DNA from: Anticarsia gemmatalis | Lineage: Eukaryota > Arthropoda > Insecta > Lepidoptera > Erebidae | NCBI RefSeq assembly: GCF_050436995.1 | Contig: NC_134745.1 | Span: 2,108,001 to 2,172,000, forward strand | Length of the DNA: 64,000 nucleotides | Direction: 5' to 3' | In this document: positions 21,276 to 33,688 of the stretch, in pieces | Layout: every line of letters begins with the position of its first letter | Position numbering within the stretch: position 1 is the first letter of the stretch | Made by a program: the position numbers and the translations under genes | Notes under the pieces: model-generated | Seen by the model: only the letters and a program-made list of their open reading frames with translations | The model's database searches: none | What the model was told of the DNA's origin: nothing

Positions 21276-22292
21276 TAAAAAAAGGGAATTTCAATGCGAC
21301 TGTATTTAGTTTTTTAATAAAATAAAATAAAATATATGTAGTTATAAAGGCTGGTTTCAGGAATGGCTGAAATTCCGCTTACTATATTTAAATTTCCAAT
21401 TTCAGTTTAAACACATTAAAATTACAGCTAATTCAATGCCTAAGGCAATACATATGTAATTAAATTCCCGCATAATTCGACATCATAAATCTATCCTAGG
21501 AAATATCCATACAAGTAAAATATAAAGCGAATGGTAAACCGTAGTACATTAAACGGATTGTGTTGTGATACCGCACGATGGCGGTGTGAAAGATTTCAGC
21601 GAAGATCCGACGCAGTGCCGCGGTTAACCACATCTCACTGCGTTCAGGCTTCACTTACACACATAGCGTATATCACTACAGATCAACTATGGAAAAATAA
21701 ACTATAAAGCACTGTAAATATGTTTTTTTATGGAATTATAAATGTTTCGTAAAAAAGGCATCATTGCAGTTCTTGAAAGTTGACGAATATGCCAAAGAGA
21801 TTGATGCATTTTGTGCGAAAAAAAAACTAAGTGTAAACTGCACCGAAATTTCAAGTAATCTAAGAAATTTTGTTTAATATATATAAAAACGTTCTAAATA
21901 TATTATATTCTTTCTAAGCATAAAAAGATTTTTCCGTTTTATTACAAATGCTTCATCATTTTGTTAAGCTTTAGCTAAAATTACTTTTTTTACTCGATTA
22001 TAAAAATCAAGCATAGGTAGCCTTTATCCTCAAGCTGCAGAAAGATACCCTGCCTGCAATACAATACACAAGTAAGTTTAATTATGTAAGCGCTACTATA
22101 TGGATGTCCGTAGTTCGCACGTCATTGATGAATAAATCCACCGTTTGGGTGACGTGGACCATGTGAATGTCTATATGGTCTATCTGTTTTGAATATAAAT
22201 CATACGAGACAATCGTTTGCATATAAAGATATGTAGTTTTGCATCTGTTTGTGGATGAAAGGAAAATATTGTCAGAGAAGATATATTAAAAA
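21276..22292. other. Non-coding stretch with one GC-richer hairpin region
   Basis: Around 21570-21645 the DNA is GC-richer and can fold: ACGCAGTG at 21610-21617 pairs with CACTGCGT at 21636-21643 across an 18-nt loop containing CCGCGG. No known RNA family is recognised. The rest is AT-rich. Confidence 0.4.
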
Positions 22293-22465
22293 GGTAGTGT
22301 TCCACCGCTGGGCATCGGTTTCACTTCCAAAATATCAAAAGAATTAAGTCTTAAATTAAAAAGGCCGTAAATAAGTAAATTGTCTAATACTGTTTAAAGA
22401 ACTCTCATGATATCAAGGCTTTGTCGCGACGTATTCCTTCAAGAAAGGCAGTGTTCATGATTAAT
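22293..22465 (-). repeat. Lepidopteran repeat fragment (minus-strand CCAGCGGTGGA-type tail)
   Basis: AGTGTTCCACCGCTGGGCATCGG is the reverse of the common 'ggcctatgtccagcggtggaac' 3' end seen on many moth LINE/SINE copies. CGACGTATTCCTTCAAGAAAGGCAG further along is plausibly part of the same insertion. It is decayed and non-coding. Confidence 0.45.
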
Positions 22466-24712
22466 TTTTAATGCACAAAAAATCGAAAAATCATTGGTAC
22501 ATTTTCATAGTTTTGAGCTATCGGCTAACACAAAAGTGTGTACCTATTCTAACCTAAAATCAAATAACTGAGAGTAAAACTTAACTATATTAAAGACAAA
22601 AAGAAGTTGCCGAAAATCCTTAATTGTAGCAATTCGCGACAAAACCACTCCAAAGCCGAGTTTATAACAAACTTCATAATAAAGTTGCCGAGACAATAAG
22701 GTCGAGGTCACACCGACGCAACTATCTTCAGACAAAACAAATTGACATTTAGTAAAATGGCCGTTCTCATCTAACTTGTTTTTAAATCCGGATAAGCCTA
22801 AGTACCGTTAGAAGGAAATCTTGATTCCCTGAGGGATTTAGACCCTCTGTCCCTAATGAGTGGAACGTTAATAAAAGATATAGTAGCGAGAGATAAACGT
22901 GAACAAAATCTTGTGATAAAAACAATTACATTTAGGCAGTTCAGTGTTTTTTCAAATTTTTAACAATTATGAAAACAAATCTCCATTACACCGTCAAATT
23001 AACAATACCATCGCCTTTTTTTACTTATATCCTCCAAAACCAATGAATCAGTCAGAGTCAGACACTCAACAGTTCTAAATTTATCTTGAAGATGCTTCGC
23101 CGTATAAACAAACATATTCGTCCATCCCAGATCCTTTGCCTACTCATGCGTATCGTGCACCGTAATCGTACAAACCGAGCCTTTTAGCGCCGACTCTCAA
23201 TCGCTACACTAAACGATACAGAATGAGGCTTTACGCGCTACGCTTTGATCTTAATTACTCCAAAAGCCTGTTGCAGAGACAAAAGACGCACATGAAATCA
23301 AGTTAATGTGTCCACATCCTAACACTAGTCGCTATATTACACAAAAGGAAAACTTTTGAGACGTTATTTCGTTTCGCTTTGTTTCGACCTCTTTGTTTGT
23401 CACCAGACACATATGAGAGAATCATATTGTCCTTTTGAACGTCACTTCATTAATAAAATACCCGAGACTTCCCTTTTATCACTTCGAGAGGTTTTTTCTT
23501 TGAAATGTGTAATGATTTTATCATCCGTTTGAAGTGGAAACGTTTGAGGATTTAAGGATGCAAACAAGTGAAAAAGGTTTTTTTTTTAATATAAAATCGA
23601 GGACAAACACGGTGTTGGTTCATCCGTCGGACATTATGTGGGGAGAGGGAGGGAGACGATACGAAATTATCTAATTTTAAATTGCTTTTTTCGAGATAAA
23701 TTCCCTTTTATAGCGTGGTGGGAAAAATGGAATCAGGCTTTATGCTAATAAAAGGAAAAAAAACATGCGTTGACCCGCCGCCCAGATCGTCCGATTCTAA
23801 ATGAAGGTCTGAATTAATTTGGGAGGCAGACTGGCGCCCTAATTTGGCGAAGAATGTGAGGCTAGCTTTAGTATTAAACATTTTATGATGTAACGTACGT
23901 TTCATACAATATGCGGTGATTCGTCGAAGTAACTCGTAACCGAAACTCGTAACTAGTGTCCTACACAATATTGTTGTAAAAGGTAATGTACTATTTTAGA
24001 GTTATGTAAGCAGTTACGGGTTGAAAGAGATTGAGTACGATCGTTAGTGATAGAATACATAGAAGGAAAATGTGATGGTCGATGTGAGGTCATAGTTTGA
24101 ATTCCTGTCACGTCGACATTCCGATAGACAACCTTTTGTAATTAAGGCTAAACTATTAACCCTGGTAGATAGTTAGATAGGCTCAAGAATATCTATCAAG
24201 TTTTATGTATCGTTTAACATATTTTTTACAAAAGAATCGACTTCAACGCTCAGAAATTACCATGTCGTCGATGTATAGAAAGTTACGCATTTTTAAAGAT
24301 AACTAAAATCCTACTAGACAGGTTTGAGTCAAATTTAAATAGGACATGGGAGCACCGCACCACATTTCAAACAAAAACCATAAAACAAATACAAGGCATC
24401 AAAATCTTTAAAAAAGCAAAGACTTACGTCACTCGAAACCACTTTCTACATCGAGCAATTGTCAATATTCTTAAAGTACTGTTTCTAGTTCTACATATAC
24501 AGTTGGGATATCTCCCCCGTTAATTAGCAAGTCTGCCCGAAGGTAATACAATATAAACATTCGCCCATCAACATCATCCCAAGATAAAAGCCGTCCGGTA
24601 CATTTACAACTTTGAATCTACCGGTGTAATAATATAGACGTTGGCTATTCATTTTGTTTAGAAGAACTTACTAACAGTTTATAATGCCGAGAAGCTCTTA
24701 GCTAAAGAAGAC
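22466..24712. other. Non-coding stretch
   Basis: No gene is supported. The minus-strand frames at 22544-22735 and 23708-23968 show no motif. A tRNA-B-box-like sequence, AGTTTGAATTCCTG, occurs near 24095 without an A-box, so it may be a SINE remnant. Confidence 0.45.
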
Positions 24713-24835
24713 TAACCCCCGGTTTCTGAGTACATTTAGCGGCAGTTTTTCTGTTCAATAGTGTTTTTTTGTATTAGTTTAAACACTATTGAATAGATAA
24801 ACTACCGCTAAATGTACCTCAGAAACCGGGGGTAA
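24713..24835. mobile_element. 117-bp palindromic MITE with TAA target duplication
   Basis: The body 24716-24832 has arms of about 50 bp: CCCCCGGTTTCTGAGTACATTTAGCGG on the left and its near-complement CCGCTAAATGTACCTCAGAAACCGGGGG on the right. They continue as TTCAATAGTGTTTT against AAACACTATTGAA around a short T-rich loop. TAA flanks both sides (24713-24715 and 24833-24835), matching the 3-bp TWA duplication of PIF/Harbinger elements; a TA duplication (Tc1/mariner) is the alternative. I recall elements with this CCCCCGGTTTCTGAG end as widespread in insects. There is no coding capacity. Confidence 0.88.
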
Positions 24836-27800
24836 GTAATATATGTATATCTTTTGTAGCACCGCAAAACGGGTGTTTGCACCGAAATTGGAATATCGAA
24901 AAATCGGTTTAGTGTTTGCGTGATATATGTAGGCAATACCGGGAAACATACAAGTTTTTATTTAAATTTACAACCTCGATTTTTTTGGAGGTATCTATCA
25001 CATCTACTTTACAAGTTAGTTTTCTTTTCTCAATACCATTAAATGAAGTTAATAAAGAACAACAAAAATAATACAAAACTAACCAAATTATACACAAACA
25101 ATTCTATCGACAGAAAAGACAAAATATAACGACCCAACATGTATATTTCAGTTCAAACGTAACAAAAGAAAATTGCCTACATAGACGTGTACTAAGGGAC
25201 AGACTGTTGAAATAAAAATGAATTATTTTTGTAGCTCGCTGCTCTATCAGCTTTTTATCACTCGCAATTGTAGGTTAACTGCGCGGAAAATTCGTGAGTG
25301 TATTACATAAGGCTTTTCGAGCGGCGGGTCAGTATTGACTTCATAACTCTTGGTGAATCAGTTTGGACAATACTGTTAACTTTGCGCTTTTATAAAGCAC
25401 GTTTTGATAGATAGGTTTGATATGCAGGCTTTACGTAGCATCTACAGAATGGAAAGCAATGACATTAACTATAAATTTTTTTGTTTAATAAATGTTAACT
25501 TGTCTACTACAAGACTATTTTACATACCGTTAAGATCTTATTAGCTGGCCATTTTCGAAACAATTTCGTTTATTGGAAATCTTGTATTCTAATACGTACA
25601 TTGTTAATTTTAGACACAGAAATCAGTCGTTTAGCTAAACTGAGAGCATTTGTGTATTAACGACGAAGTCTTTAAAAATCATATTATAAAACATATTTAA
25701 TTTGATTAATAATCAATAAGAAAGGAAGAGTTTATAACTAATAGGTACCTAGGTAAAGCACGAAATATACGAATAAAATTAAATACGATACCATATCTTG
25801 TGCAAACAACACACAGTTTCTCAGGTAACCTAACCCCAATCTGTCATACAAACTCATATACCATAAAGTATAAAACTAGTCTAGACAGTGTAATCACAGG
25901 GGAAAGCACTAACCATAAAGTTATTTCCTTATTACTTCACAAAGGAGTTTGTTACAAGTGATTTATTGATGTCTGACTAAGAATAATGTTCGCGTAGATA
26001 GGGATCTGTCTTAAGACTAATCTTGTTGTTTTAATATCATGTAATGCTCAGTAATATGGTCGTAGTTTTTGTTTCATTGGTTAAAATCGTAATTTTTATT
26101 ACGAAGTCGAATACCTAAGACTTATCGTATTTAATAAATAAGCAAAAAAATAAAAAGATTTACTTTGACATTTAATTGCGTGTCTTATTGTGATTGTTGT
26201 AAAGTTGATCTGTAAAAAACATAATTTAAGCTCACGTGCTTCTCACTTACGTCCACCTTCCGGCATTTAAGCCCTTACAAACCTAAATTATATCCAGCTT
26301 TTAAGATATACAGCAAAAAAGTACGTAATGATCGCAATAAGTGGGAAAGACTTTTAACCCCCACGGGACGTCGACGTGACGTAAAATATCGAGTTCAAAG
26401 CCCTCTACAGTATCAAGAACAAAATCGCTATCTCCTATCAATTGTGTAGCGTGAAATAAAGCTATTTGGCAGTGAGACGGCGTAACTTGGTACTTTAGTG
26501 CTCAGCTCGCGTCCGCAACCCCCTCGAGTTTTAAACTTTACAGAACACCTTTTATACTTTTATATATAGCGCTGAGCCTCTCAGACGATGTACTGACGGG
26601 ACGACGACACCGCTATCGATATTCTTTTGTCATTTACATCAAGTTTTACACTAGACGATATTGGAATACGATAGATTTAGAACGATATAACTTTGCAGAC
26701 TCATGTGGTGGCGCTCTAGTATAAAAATGTATGTACACTATGTAATAGAAAATCTTTACTGATTTATGAATAAAAACATAGCAATATAGAAATCTTAAGA
26801 AGCATTATTTGTATTGCAAATACAAAAATTTCTAGCATTAGTATGCTACCAAATAGCTAACATATGAAATGTTTGCACGGAACATGAAAGTATTATAAAT
26901 ATAGACTTGGAAAACCTCAAGGATTTTCATTTTTCAAGAAGTTGATAAAATAGTTGTTATCTCTATTACGTTGCGTCCCCGTATCGTCTATTACAAAAAA
27001 GCCCATTGATCCGTGTTTAAAAAGTGTAACTGAACGGTTTGCGACAAATTGTAAAAGGAACTGCTAAACTTAAATTGAACAGGTAGAAACCTTTGTTGTT
27101 CGTTTAGCAAAGTTAATTGCAACGAAGCAAAAGTTATACATGGAAAATAGACTTGAGAGACGTTCACTTTGAGAACATTAAGTTACTGTTTACCTGACTA
27201 CAGTATATTAAGATGTTTTCTAATGGAATAAAGGCGAAAGAAATTGCCTTGGTTTTGCAACTTATGAGGAGTATGGGTTTTTTTGAGTTAACCGTCAACT
27301 AAAATTATATGTATATGCGTTAGTGTGTTGTAAGTGTAAATTCTTGGATATTGCAATTTTGCTAGTTCTTCAGTTAATTAGTAAGATACTCTGAAGTTTA
27401 CTAAATAAAATCGTTGGATAATTAAATAACATCCAAACTGGGCAAGCCACCAAAATATTGTGCCTCTTACTTTGGTAATTTAAACAATCATACGTCTCTT
27501 TCTAAAGATAAACTATTATCAATAATATTCCTTAATATAAAGATAATATATTAGCAGCATGGTCTGTTCACAAAAGGCTTGTCGTTAAAACCTAGATATT
27601 AGATATTCATCTATCCCTTAAGTAAAGCCACGTGTCGTCGAGCACGTGTGTAGGTATGATTATAATTATATCACGGATTAATGGCTGGCTATAAATACGC
27701 TTCGGATAAGAAAGGTCATGGGGTAGATGACGTCAGTGCAGACGTAGACGGCTTTAGTAAAGATAGGGCATTTCAATTCGGCCATTTTACGATACGATAT

Positions 27801-27879
27801 TTATTTATTTTTGACAGTACATGGATTTTTCGACGAAATTTAATGTCACAGAGATGTTTCGTAACATATTTTTGTTGCA
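24836..27879. other. Non-coding stretch, about 3 kb
   Basis: I find no gene, RNA or clear repeat. GC-richer patches near 25240-25340 and 26490-26640 contain no long frame. A minus-strand GTAAGT donor-like site at about 26250 lacks a good acceptor. Confidence 0.45.
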
Positions 27880-28065
27880 AACTGTGGCTGGCCCGAATTT
27901 GTCCGGGTAGAGTACAATTTAATGATTCCATTTACGTAGTAATTTTGATACCAAACAAACCTTGTCTGGACGCCTAAAAATATAAAAAGAATTATCAAAA
28001 TTAGTTAACTTTTTCAAAAGTTATGCGTGTACATACATTTTTGTGATTCATTTTCATGTCCATGG
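27880..28065 (+). repeat. CTGGCCCGAATTTGTCCGGGTA-type interspersed repeat
   Basis: This is the second copy of the family at 14340-14535. It shares CTGGCCCGA, TTGTCCGGGTAGAGTACAATTT, TTACGTAGTAATTTTGAT, CAAACCTTGTC and the end GCGTGTACATACATTT, in the same orientation. Confidence 0.65.
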
Positions 28066-28659
28066 ATTAAACTGCTTTCATTATTTATTTTGATTTTACT
28101 GAAAACTTAATTAAAATAAGGTTAATATTTCGAATTCTCACGCAAATAATTTGAGTGATAAATAATTCAAATTTTATTTTCACTCTTAAAATTAAAATTA
28201 AAAGTTTCATTATAAAGGTTAGTGAGTTCAAACGTCACAACAAATAATTTAAAATTGTTCATTAAATGCAAATTTGAAACGGCTAAAAGCTTTTCGAAAC
28301 ACGTAAAGGCGATTTGTTAGAAAAATCTTTTTTCTTTTTACTCATTATAGGGCATTAACATTGCTGGCACCGTTTCGCACGTAACTACAGATGCAAGTAA
28401 TTGTTCAGAGAATGTTCTAGAATGTATATCAAAGAGTTTATTACTAGCGTTTAAAACTGGTGTAATAACTTTGAAAGATGTAGAGCCAGTTTTAATGTTT
28501 AATACTGCAGTTGTAATTGGGAAACATATTTTAGCCCAAGTGTTCTATAACGTCATGATTCTTATTAAAAAGCTTCCCAGCCAATTCAATAGTAGAAAAT
28601 ACTGTAGTGCGATTCTTTACGGTCGGTACCATTGAGTAAGTGCAGATAGAGAAATTGAG
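28066..28659. other. AT-rich non-coding stretch
   Basis: Nothing recognisable is present in this interval. Confidence 0.45.
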
Positions 28660-28737
28660 GCAATTAAAATGTACTGCAAAAATAGTTCTCGATAACCATC
28701 CAGTTGTCGAAAATCGATAGTAGTAGAGAATCGTACT
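28660..28737 (-). repeat. CTCTACCACTATCGA family, copy 1 (internally deleted)
   Basis: Read on the minus strand: GATTCTCTACTACTATCGA, then ACAACTGGATGGTTATCGA, then ACTATTTTTGCAGTAC. It shares its head and the TATTTTTGCAGTA end with the 60.7-kb copy but lacks the middle segment. Confidence 0.5.
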
Positions 28738-29728
28738 TCTGATATAGGATTTTTTTTTTTCTAAAACTCAAGTGACAGGTGTTTATATCTTGTAACACAT
28801 GTCAAGTGCTTAAAAACACATTGTCTTTTTCTTTTTATTTGATATTTGGGCGTATAATCAACCAAATCAGGACCGAAAATAAAATAAATCGTGCCCTTAA
28901 ATTCCATCGCTACAGAAATAAAACATGGAGTTATTCAAATTAATCACAAGTTTAATATCGGAACCAGTTTTGCAATGCCCTGAACTGCGGTCTTTGGTCT
29001 GTTACCAAGAGCTTTAGTGACAGCCGACAAGATTTAAATTCAATCGATCGTTTTATAATGATGTTAGTTTTAACTGTCAAATTAAATTTATTGAAGTTTG
29101 GGCACGTAGTAAACCACTCACAGTCTGTAATTTCAAACAAAGTTAGGATTTTTTTACGAATAATACTTAGTTAATGTTACTAAGCGTAAGGCAACATTTC
29201 GGAATAGATTATAACAGACTTCTAGCAAATGTAACTAAAATTGGCCGACATTTCGGTATAATTCAAAGGGAAAAAAACATTTTGATAGTTGAAGGGTTAC
29301 TTCTTTTATATATCATAACCTTTAAACTCTTGCGTTGCATGTTTAATGTATATGCGGGTCTCAATGCATAATAATAATATAATTATTTTGTATATACATT
29401 AAAATGGTACACTGCACTTTAAAAATATAAATAATTTATCAACCTTAACTGTTTCACTTTACAAGTAAACATAATAAAAGTTTTAATAACATTTCTTGAG
29501 AGTACTCTTGAAACAAATGAGTTTGAAGTTTAGCTGAGTTGTTATATGTAATGTAAAATAACACTGACATTGTTCATCGTATGGTACTGGAGGAGATATA
29601 TAGGAGTTTCGCCAGTTAGGTATGTCCCGAGGTACCGATGTGGAGTCGTTTCGGAAATACGAGTATATATTGTATTTATGATAAGATCTAATAATGTGTG
29701 TGATGAAAGTGATCTTATAATTAGTAAT
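28738..29728. other. AT-rich non-coding stretch
   Basis: No supported feature. Short open frames at 28952-29140 (-), 29174-29371 (+) and 29570-29776 (+) show no motif. Confidence 0.45.
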
Positions 29729-29762
29729 CTAGAACTGATTACCTTATGGCAATCAGTTCTAG
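29729..29762. repeat. Hairpin with perfect 12-bp arms
   Basis: CTAGAACTGATT and AATCAGTTCTAG flank a 10-nt loop. It may be the relic of a small inverted-repeat element or a structured site in a transcript. Function is unknown. Confidence 0.6.
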
Positions 29763-30284
29763 TTCTATTACAATGAGTATCTGTCTAGACATTGGATTGA
29801 ATATATCTCATTTATTTTCCGTAATTTGCCCTTTATATGTATATTAATTCATAAATTGTATCATTGGAATAGCTACTTGTGTGTAAATTTCGTGAAATAA
29901 ACCACCAAAATGATAAAAAAAAATGTTCACCAAAACTTATTAGATAAACCACTTTGACAGTATAAAGCAAGGTGAAAAACTTCACAAAATACCTACATCT
30001 TTATATTTATAAGCTTAAAATCTCATTCCACTTAACGTGAACGAAATAAACAACATTTTTGATCTTCCAGCTCATATAAATAGCGGTACAAACAGTAAAC
30101 TTTAGGCAACAACATTAAAATTCTCACCGCGGCTCAAATTCCACGTAATTTCAGGATTAACCCGGGAAATTGAAGCATATTTCGGAAGATATTAATTTGA
30201 ATACATTTACTTGAGTAAAATAGTATAATTATAGTTCGGATTAGCCCGATTATGTATTACCTCTATTTACCTTAGTTTGTTTGA

Positions 30285-30435
30285 CGTTGCGACTAGGTCA
30301 TGTCCACCGAGGTCTTGCACTTTCTGACATGCTAGGTTCCCTCACATATTTTTTTAACTTATCATACTCAGCCTAGCTTTTCTTCCAACTAAGTTGGAAT
30401 CGGCTTCCATTCTCACTTTTTTAACTTATCATACT
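30285..30435. repeat. Lepidopteran repeat fragment flanked by a 19-bp direct repeat
   Basis: TTTTTTAACTTATCATACT occurs exactly at 30350-30368 and at 30417-30435. The 48 bp between them contain GCCTAGCTTTTCTTCCAACT and AGTTGGAATCGGCTTCCA, which I recognise as part of a very common lepidopteran element ('cctagcctttttcccaactatgttggggtcggcttccag'). An exact flanking repeat of this length fits a target-site duplication of a short retroposed fragment, or a 67-bp tandem duplication carrying it. Confidence 0.65.
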
Positions 30436-30444
30436 AGAGGTAAT

Positions 30445-30690
30445 ATGACGACACTTATATGACACAAATGCGAAAATTAAGATATTTAAATAATAATACT
30501 TATAAAATTTGTTACTTAATCACGCGAAAACTACTGAGCGGATTTCGATGAAATGATAGTTTGTTACTTGGACAAACACCTTTTAATACATAAACACATT
30601 TTATCCCAAGATATCATTTCATACTAAAATGTTTATTCATAAAAGTTTTGCTATTCATAATCACAGTTTCAATATACTAATAGTAGTAAA
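30445..30690. other. AT-rich stretch with weak RTE-like remnant
   Basis: TTACTTAATCACGCGAAAACTACTGAGCGGATTTCGATGAAAT near 30510-30555 resembles the 'aactactgaacggatttggatgaaat' segment of lepidopteran RTE-type repeats. It is too short for a firm call. Confidence 0.35.
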
Positions 30691-30692
30691 TC

Positions 30693-30985
30693 AATATGGT
30701 GTTAGTAGTGCGTGTGGGTCGAAAATCGAAGGTTTAATCTCCTCTCATATCAGATGATCACGGTGAGACTTACCGTCACCGTCGCTTTCAGGTCACCGGC
30801 TCTCAATGCAGATTGTGACAAGTTACGAATATGAGACGGTTATAGGTCGCGCCGCGGTATGACTGAAATATCTTTAAGTTCAAGTTATAAATTGATACTA
30901 TTATTACTATTGCTACAATGGAAATCTTTGGGGGAGGCCTTTGCCCAGCAGTGGGACGATACGGGCTTATAATAATAATAAACTA
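30693..30985 (+). repeat. LINE/SINE-type repeat ending GGAGGCCTTTGCCCAGCAGTGGGAC
   Basis: The 3' part (GGGGGAGGCCTTTGCCCAGCAGTGGGACGATACGGGCTTATAATAATAATAA, 30930-30982) is the signature tail of a widespread lepidopteran retroposon, with a short TAA-rich end repeat. The upstream part (GTCGAAAATCGAAGG, ATCAGATGATCACGGTGAG, GTCACCGTCGCTTTCAGGTCACCGG) probably belongs to the same copy. No frame is retained. Confidence 0.6.
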
Positions 30986-31484
30986 TTATTAAGTTCGGTA
31001 TCTATATTAAATGTACACGTGGTACTCGAACAGTAGTTAAGATATAAATAAGTAAAAAAAATGCTTAAATTACTTTTGTGTCCAAAAAGTAAGATTTTTC
31101 ATTTCACTGTTATATTTTCTTTGGCACTAAAATATTATGACCTAATTAATATGAATTAAACCTACTCAAAACATCTTATTAAACTACAAAAGGATTTGCT
31201 CCGTGTTAGAATAAACCAAAACCTTCAACAACCGGTATAACCTATACTTGAGTCTCATTATCTCTTTAATATTGTCAAAACCATTTAAAGAACCATTTCC
31301 CAGTTGCCTAATTCGCGTCTTCACAAAACAGCCTGTTAAAAGCCCTATACAAATAAAAAACAAAGAAATTAAACCCATTAACAGTAACGTTTATATCTAA
31401 ATTACCTCAACAAAACTACATTAAGCGTTTAATTTGAAGGCAGCGTCCGGTCCATCCGAGTTAACGACTGAAATGTCCTGCTAA
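30986..31484. other. AT-rich non-coding stretch
   Basis: No supported feature. A 64-codon minus-strand open frame at 31184-31378 has no motif. Confidence 0.45.
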
Positions 31485-31833
31485 CGGCGCGTTTCCACTA
31501 TGTCATGACGACAAATAGTCGTGTAGTTCAAATGCCGTTTCTAGCTGTTCCCATTATAACGACTGTTTGTCGTCAAAAATTGTTATCGTGTAGTGACGAC
31601 GACATTTTATCGTTTCACGGCAGTCGCTGTATCGTTTGCACATCATTAGCAAGCTAAAAATCTAAAGATTTTTTATCGTTTTAGAACTGTCGTGCTAGTC
31701 GTCACTGCAAAAAATTTCGTAGACGACAGTAAGTCGTGTCGTTTTATATGTGAACTCCTCCATTTAAACACATGAGCCACGACACTTAAAACTACACGAT
31801 TATTTGTCGTCACGACATAGTGGGAACGCGCCG
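31485..31833. mobile_element. 349-bp inverted-repeat MITE rich in GTCGT motifs
   Basis: The ends CGGCGCGTTTCCACTATGTC and, read inward from the right, CGGCGCGTTCCCACTATGTC continue into TGACGACAAATAGTCGTGTAGTT, giving 44-bp terminal inverted repeats with three mismatches. The interior carries many GTCGT/ACGAC motifs in both orientations (for example near 31562, 31598, 31690 and 31722), as expected for subterminal transposase sites. No clean target duplication is visible, so the superfamily is undecided; GC-rich ends with subterminal repeats would fit a hAT-like MITE. There is no coding frame. Confidence 0.85.
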
Positions 31834-33452
31834 GCGCTTGCCAAACGTGTGGAATGGAGCCGCGGTGACAAACTCACTTCAATTAAGACTAATACTAATT
31901 GATAGTTGCGATATAAATATCTTTTGACCGATCGTTGAGTTTTGTTACTGGACTACGTTTGGTTGTTAAGGGACGGGTAGGAAAATATATCACTTAGTTT
32001 AATGTATCGATAGTCGTTGGCCGTTTTAGGAACTGGCAGCTGGGAAAAATACTTTTATTTTTTTTATCTAGTCATCTAAAGCGCGACTTCTTACACACGG
32101 TACTATCGTCCAAACGATTTGAAAGATAAAGTTTATGTACTTGAAAAACTTGTTTATTTTTAAAAGCTAAGCGCTAATCGATTTTAGAACTCGATACTGC
32201 TTATACAGATTCAGATTTACAAAGTTTTTACTCTTTTTAATATTGTTTTCTAAGAAACCGAGCTGATATCGTATAAAAACACCTCATTTTTGTCCACACG
32301 TTTTATCATATTTTGACGTACTTCTTCAGTTTGGTCGTCACTTCGTCAAAAATAATGACAAGGGAGTGCATGCAGCTGACAGCGTAGTACAATCAATGAG
32401 GGTAATTTTCTTTATCTATCAATATGTCTTGACACCGTATGCAGGGTCACGTGCGATCCTCCCAACACAGATAACTCTCGCGTTCCTCCGCACTCCTTAT
32501 GAGGGAACACGTTTAATAGTGATTAGTTTCATGTTCTCGCTTATGTTACTTTAACACGAGATGCAGTAGAAATTCTTATTTTTATATCAGAGACTTCATT
32601 TCATATATATCAGATTATATCTTTTAGATCACTTGTATATCAGAGAAAACTACAGTCACATTATATTTGAGTGATGCTTGATCCAATATTCAAATATAAC
32701 AAACAGTCAAATCAAAGTTGAAAATAAAATAAAGTAAAAAGCTTCTGAAATAATTATACATTTCGATTTTAAAAAGGAAAATGCATTTCGTATATCAAAA
32801 ACCTTAAATCAGAAGCTATCTTCATAAAATCAGAGTATAAAACCATTTCTGTATCCAAGTATCGAGCGACATCGCATGAACATGAACAGTAACGTTCCCG
32901 AAGTAACATTTTACACACGACGTTTTACAGTAAATAATTTAATTAATTATAGTGTAACATGAAACTTTATGTCACGTACATAAAGCCTGTTATACATCAA
33001 CCTACCATAAATGTCAATTAAAAATGTTTTATTGTTGAGTGACAATGAGAGGATGGAAATAAGCCGAGGATACAAAACCTTTTTAATGATATGTGGAAAT
33101 AACCAGACGGGGAAAACCTTTTAGAGATTAATGAAAGGAATGGAGTAACAAAAGTCGATTTGATAAAAAGAGCGACAGCCTTGCGGGCATTAATACGTTT
33201 TGACGTTCCCATCCTTTGTTTTGTATTTCAACGGCTAGACGTTCGAAGTATACAATTTTCGTAGATGTATACAACCTTACTAACATTACAAAGGAAAATA
33301 AGTACGTTTTATGAAATAAAAGAAAACATTTTTAAATTACAAAGACTAGAACTTCTCTTCATTCTTTGTATAGTAGTTGGGAGTCAAAGTTCTACATATA
33401 AAAAGCAAGCCCCAAGTTTACAATTCTACTTAGAAATTTTATTTTGAACTTA
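31834..33452. other. Non-coding stretch
   Basis: It begins with the CCGGCGCTTGCCAA segment shared with 4.46 kb. A GC-richer patch at 32440-32505 contains CTCGCGTTCCTCCGCACTCC. Small open frames show no motif. Confidence 0.4.
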
Positions 33453-33688
33453 AGGTGCAGCGCAGACGGCACACTTTTTGTGCGATCGAGTCTGTGTACT
33501 AATGTGGTAAAGTCTATTAAAAACTTAAACTTACCGTATTTTGTTTTTTCTTTAGACTCATACATGTCCAAACAGGAGCGGAATAAACAATACAGCACAC
33601 TTCATCCCACATTTTTCTTTTTAAATGTCTTTCTATTTTCACAGACTAAAAAGTGCGTCACGGATAGTCTGTCGTCTGCGCTGCACCT
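33453..33688. mobile_element. 236-bp inverted-repeat MITE (AGGTGCAGCGCAGACG ends)
   Basis: AGGTGCAGCGCAGACGGCA at the left end is mirrored by TGTCGTCTGCGCTGCACCT at the right end. A second inverted motif, CACTTTTTGTGCGATCGAGTCTGTG against CACAGACTAAAAAGTGCG, lies just inside. Four short open frames here and just outside come from this palindromic sequence and are not genes. The target duplication is unclear. Splice-like motifs inside it (TTTTTTCTTTAG; minus-strand GGTAAGTTT) are probably incidental. Confidence 0.75.

Noticed and set aside
27681..27977. 98-codon plus-strand open frame
   Set aside because: Its C-terminal half reads through the interspersed repeat at 27880-28065.
33528..33558. 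Strong acceptor TTTTTTCTTTAG (+) and donor GGTAAGTTT (-)
   Set aside because: Both lie inside an inverted-repeat MITE, so they are more likely incidental.
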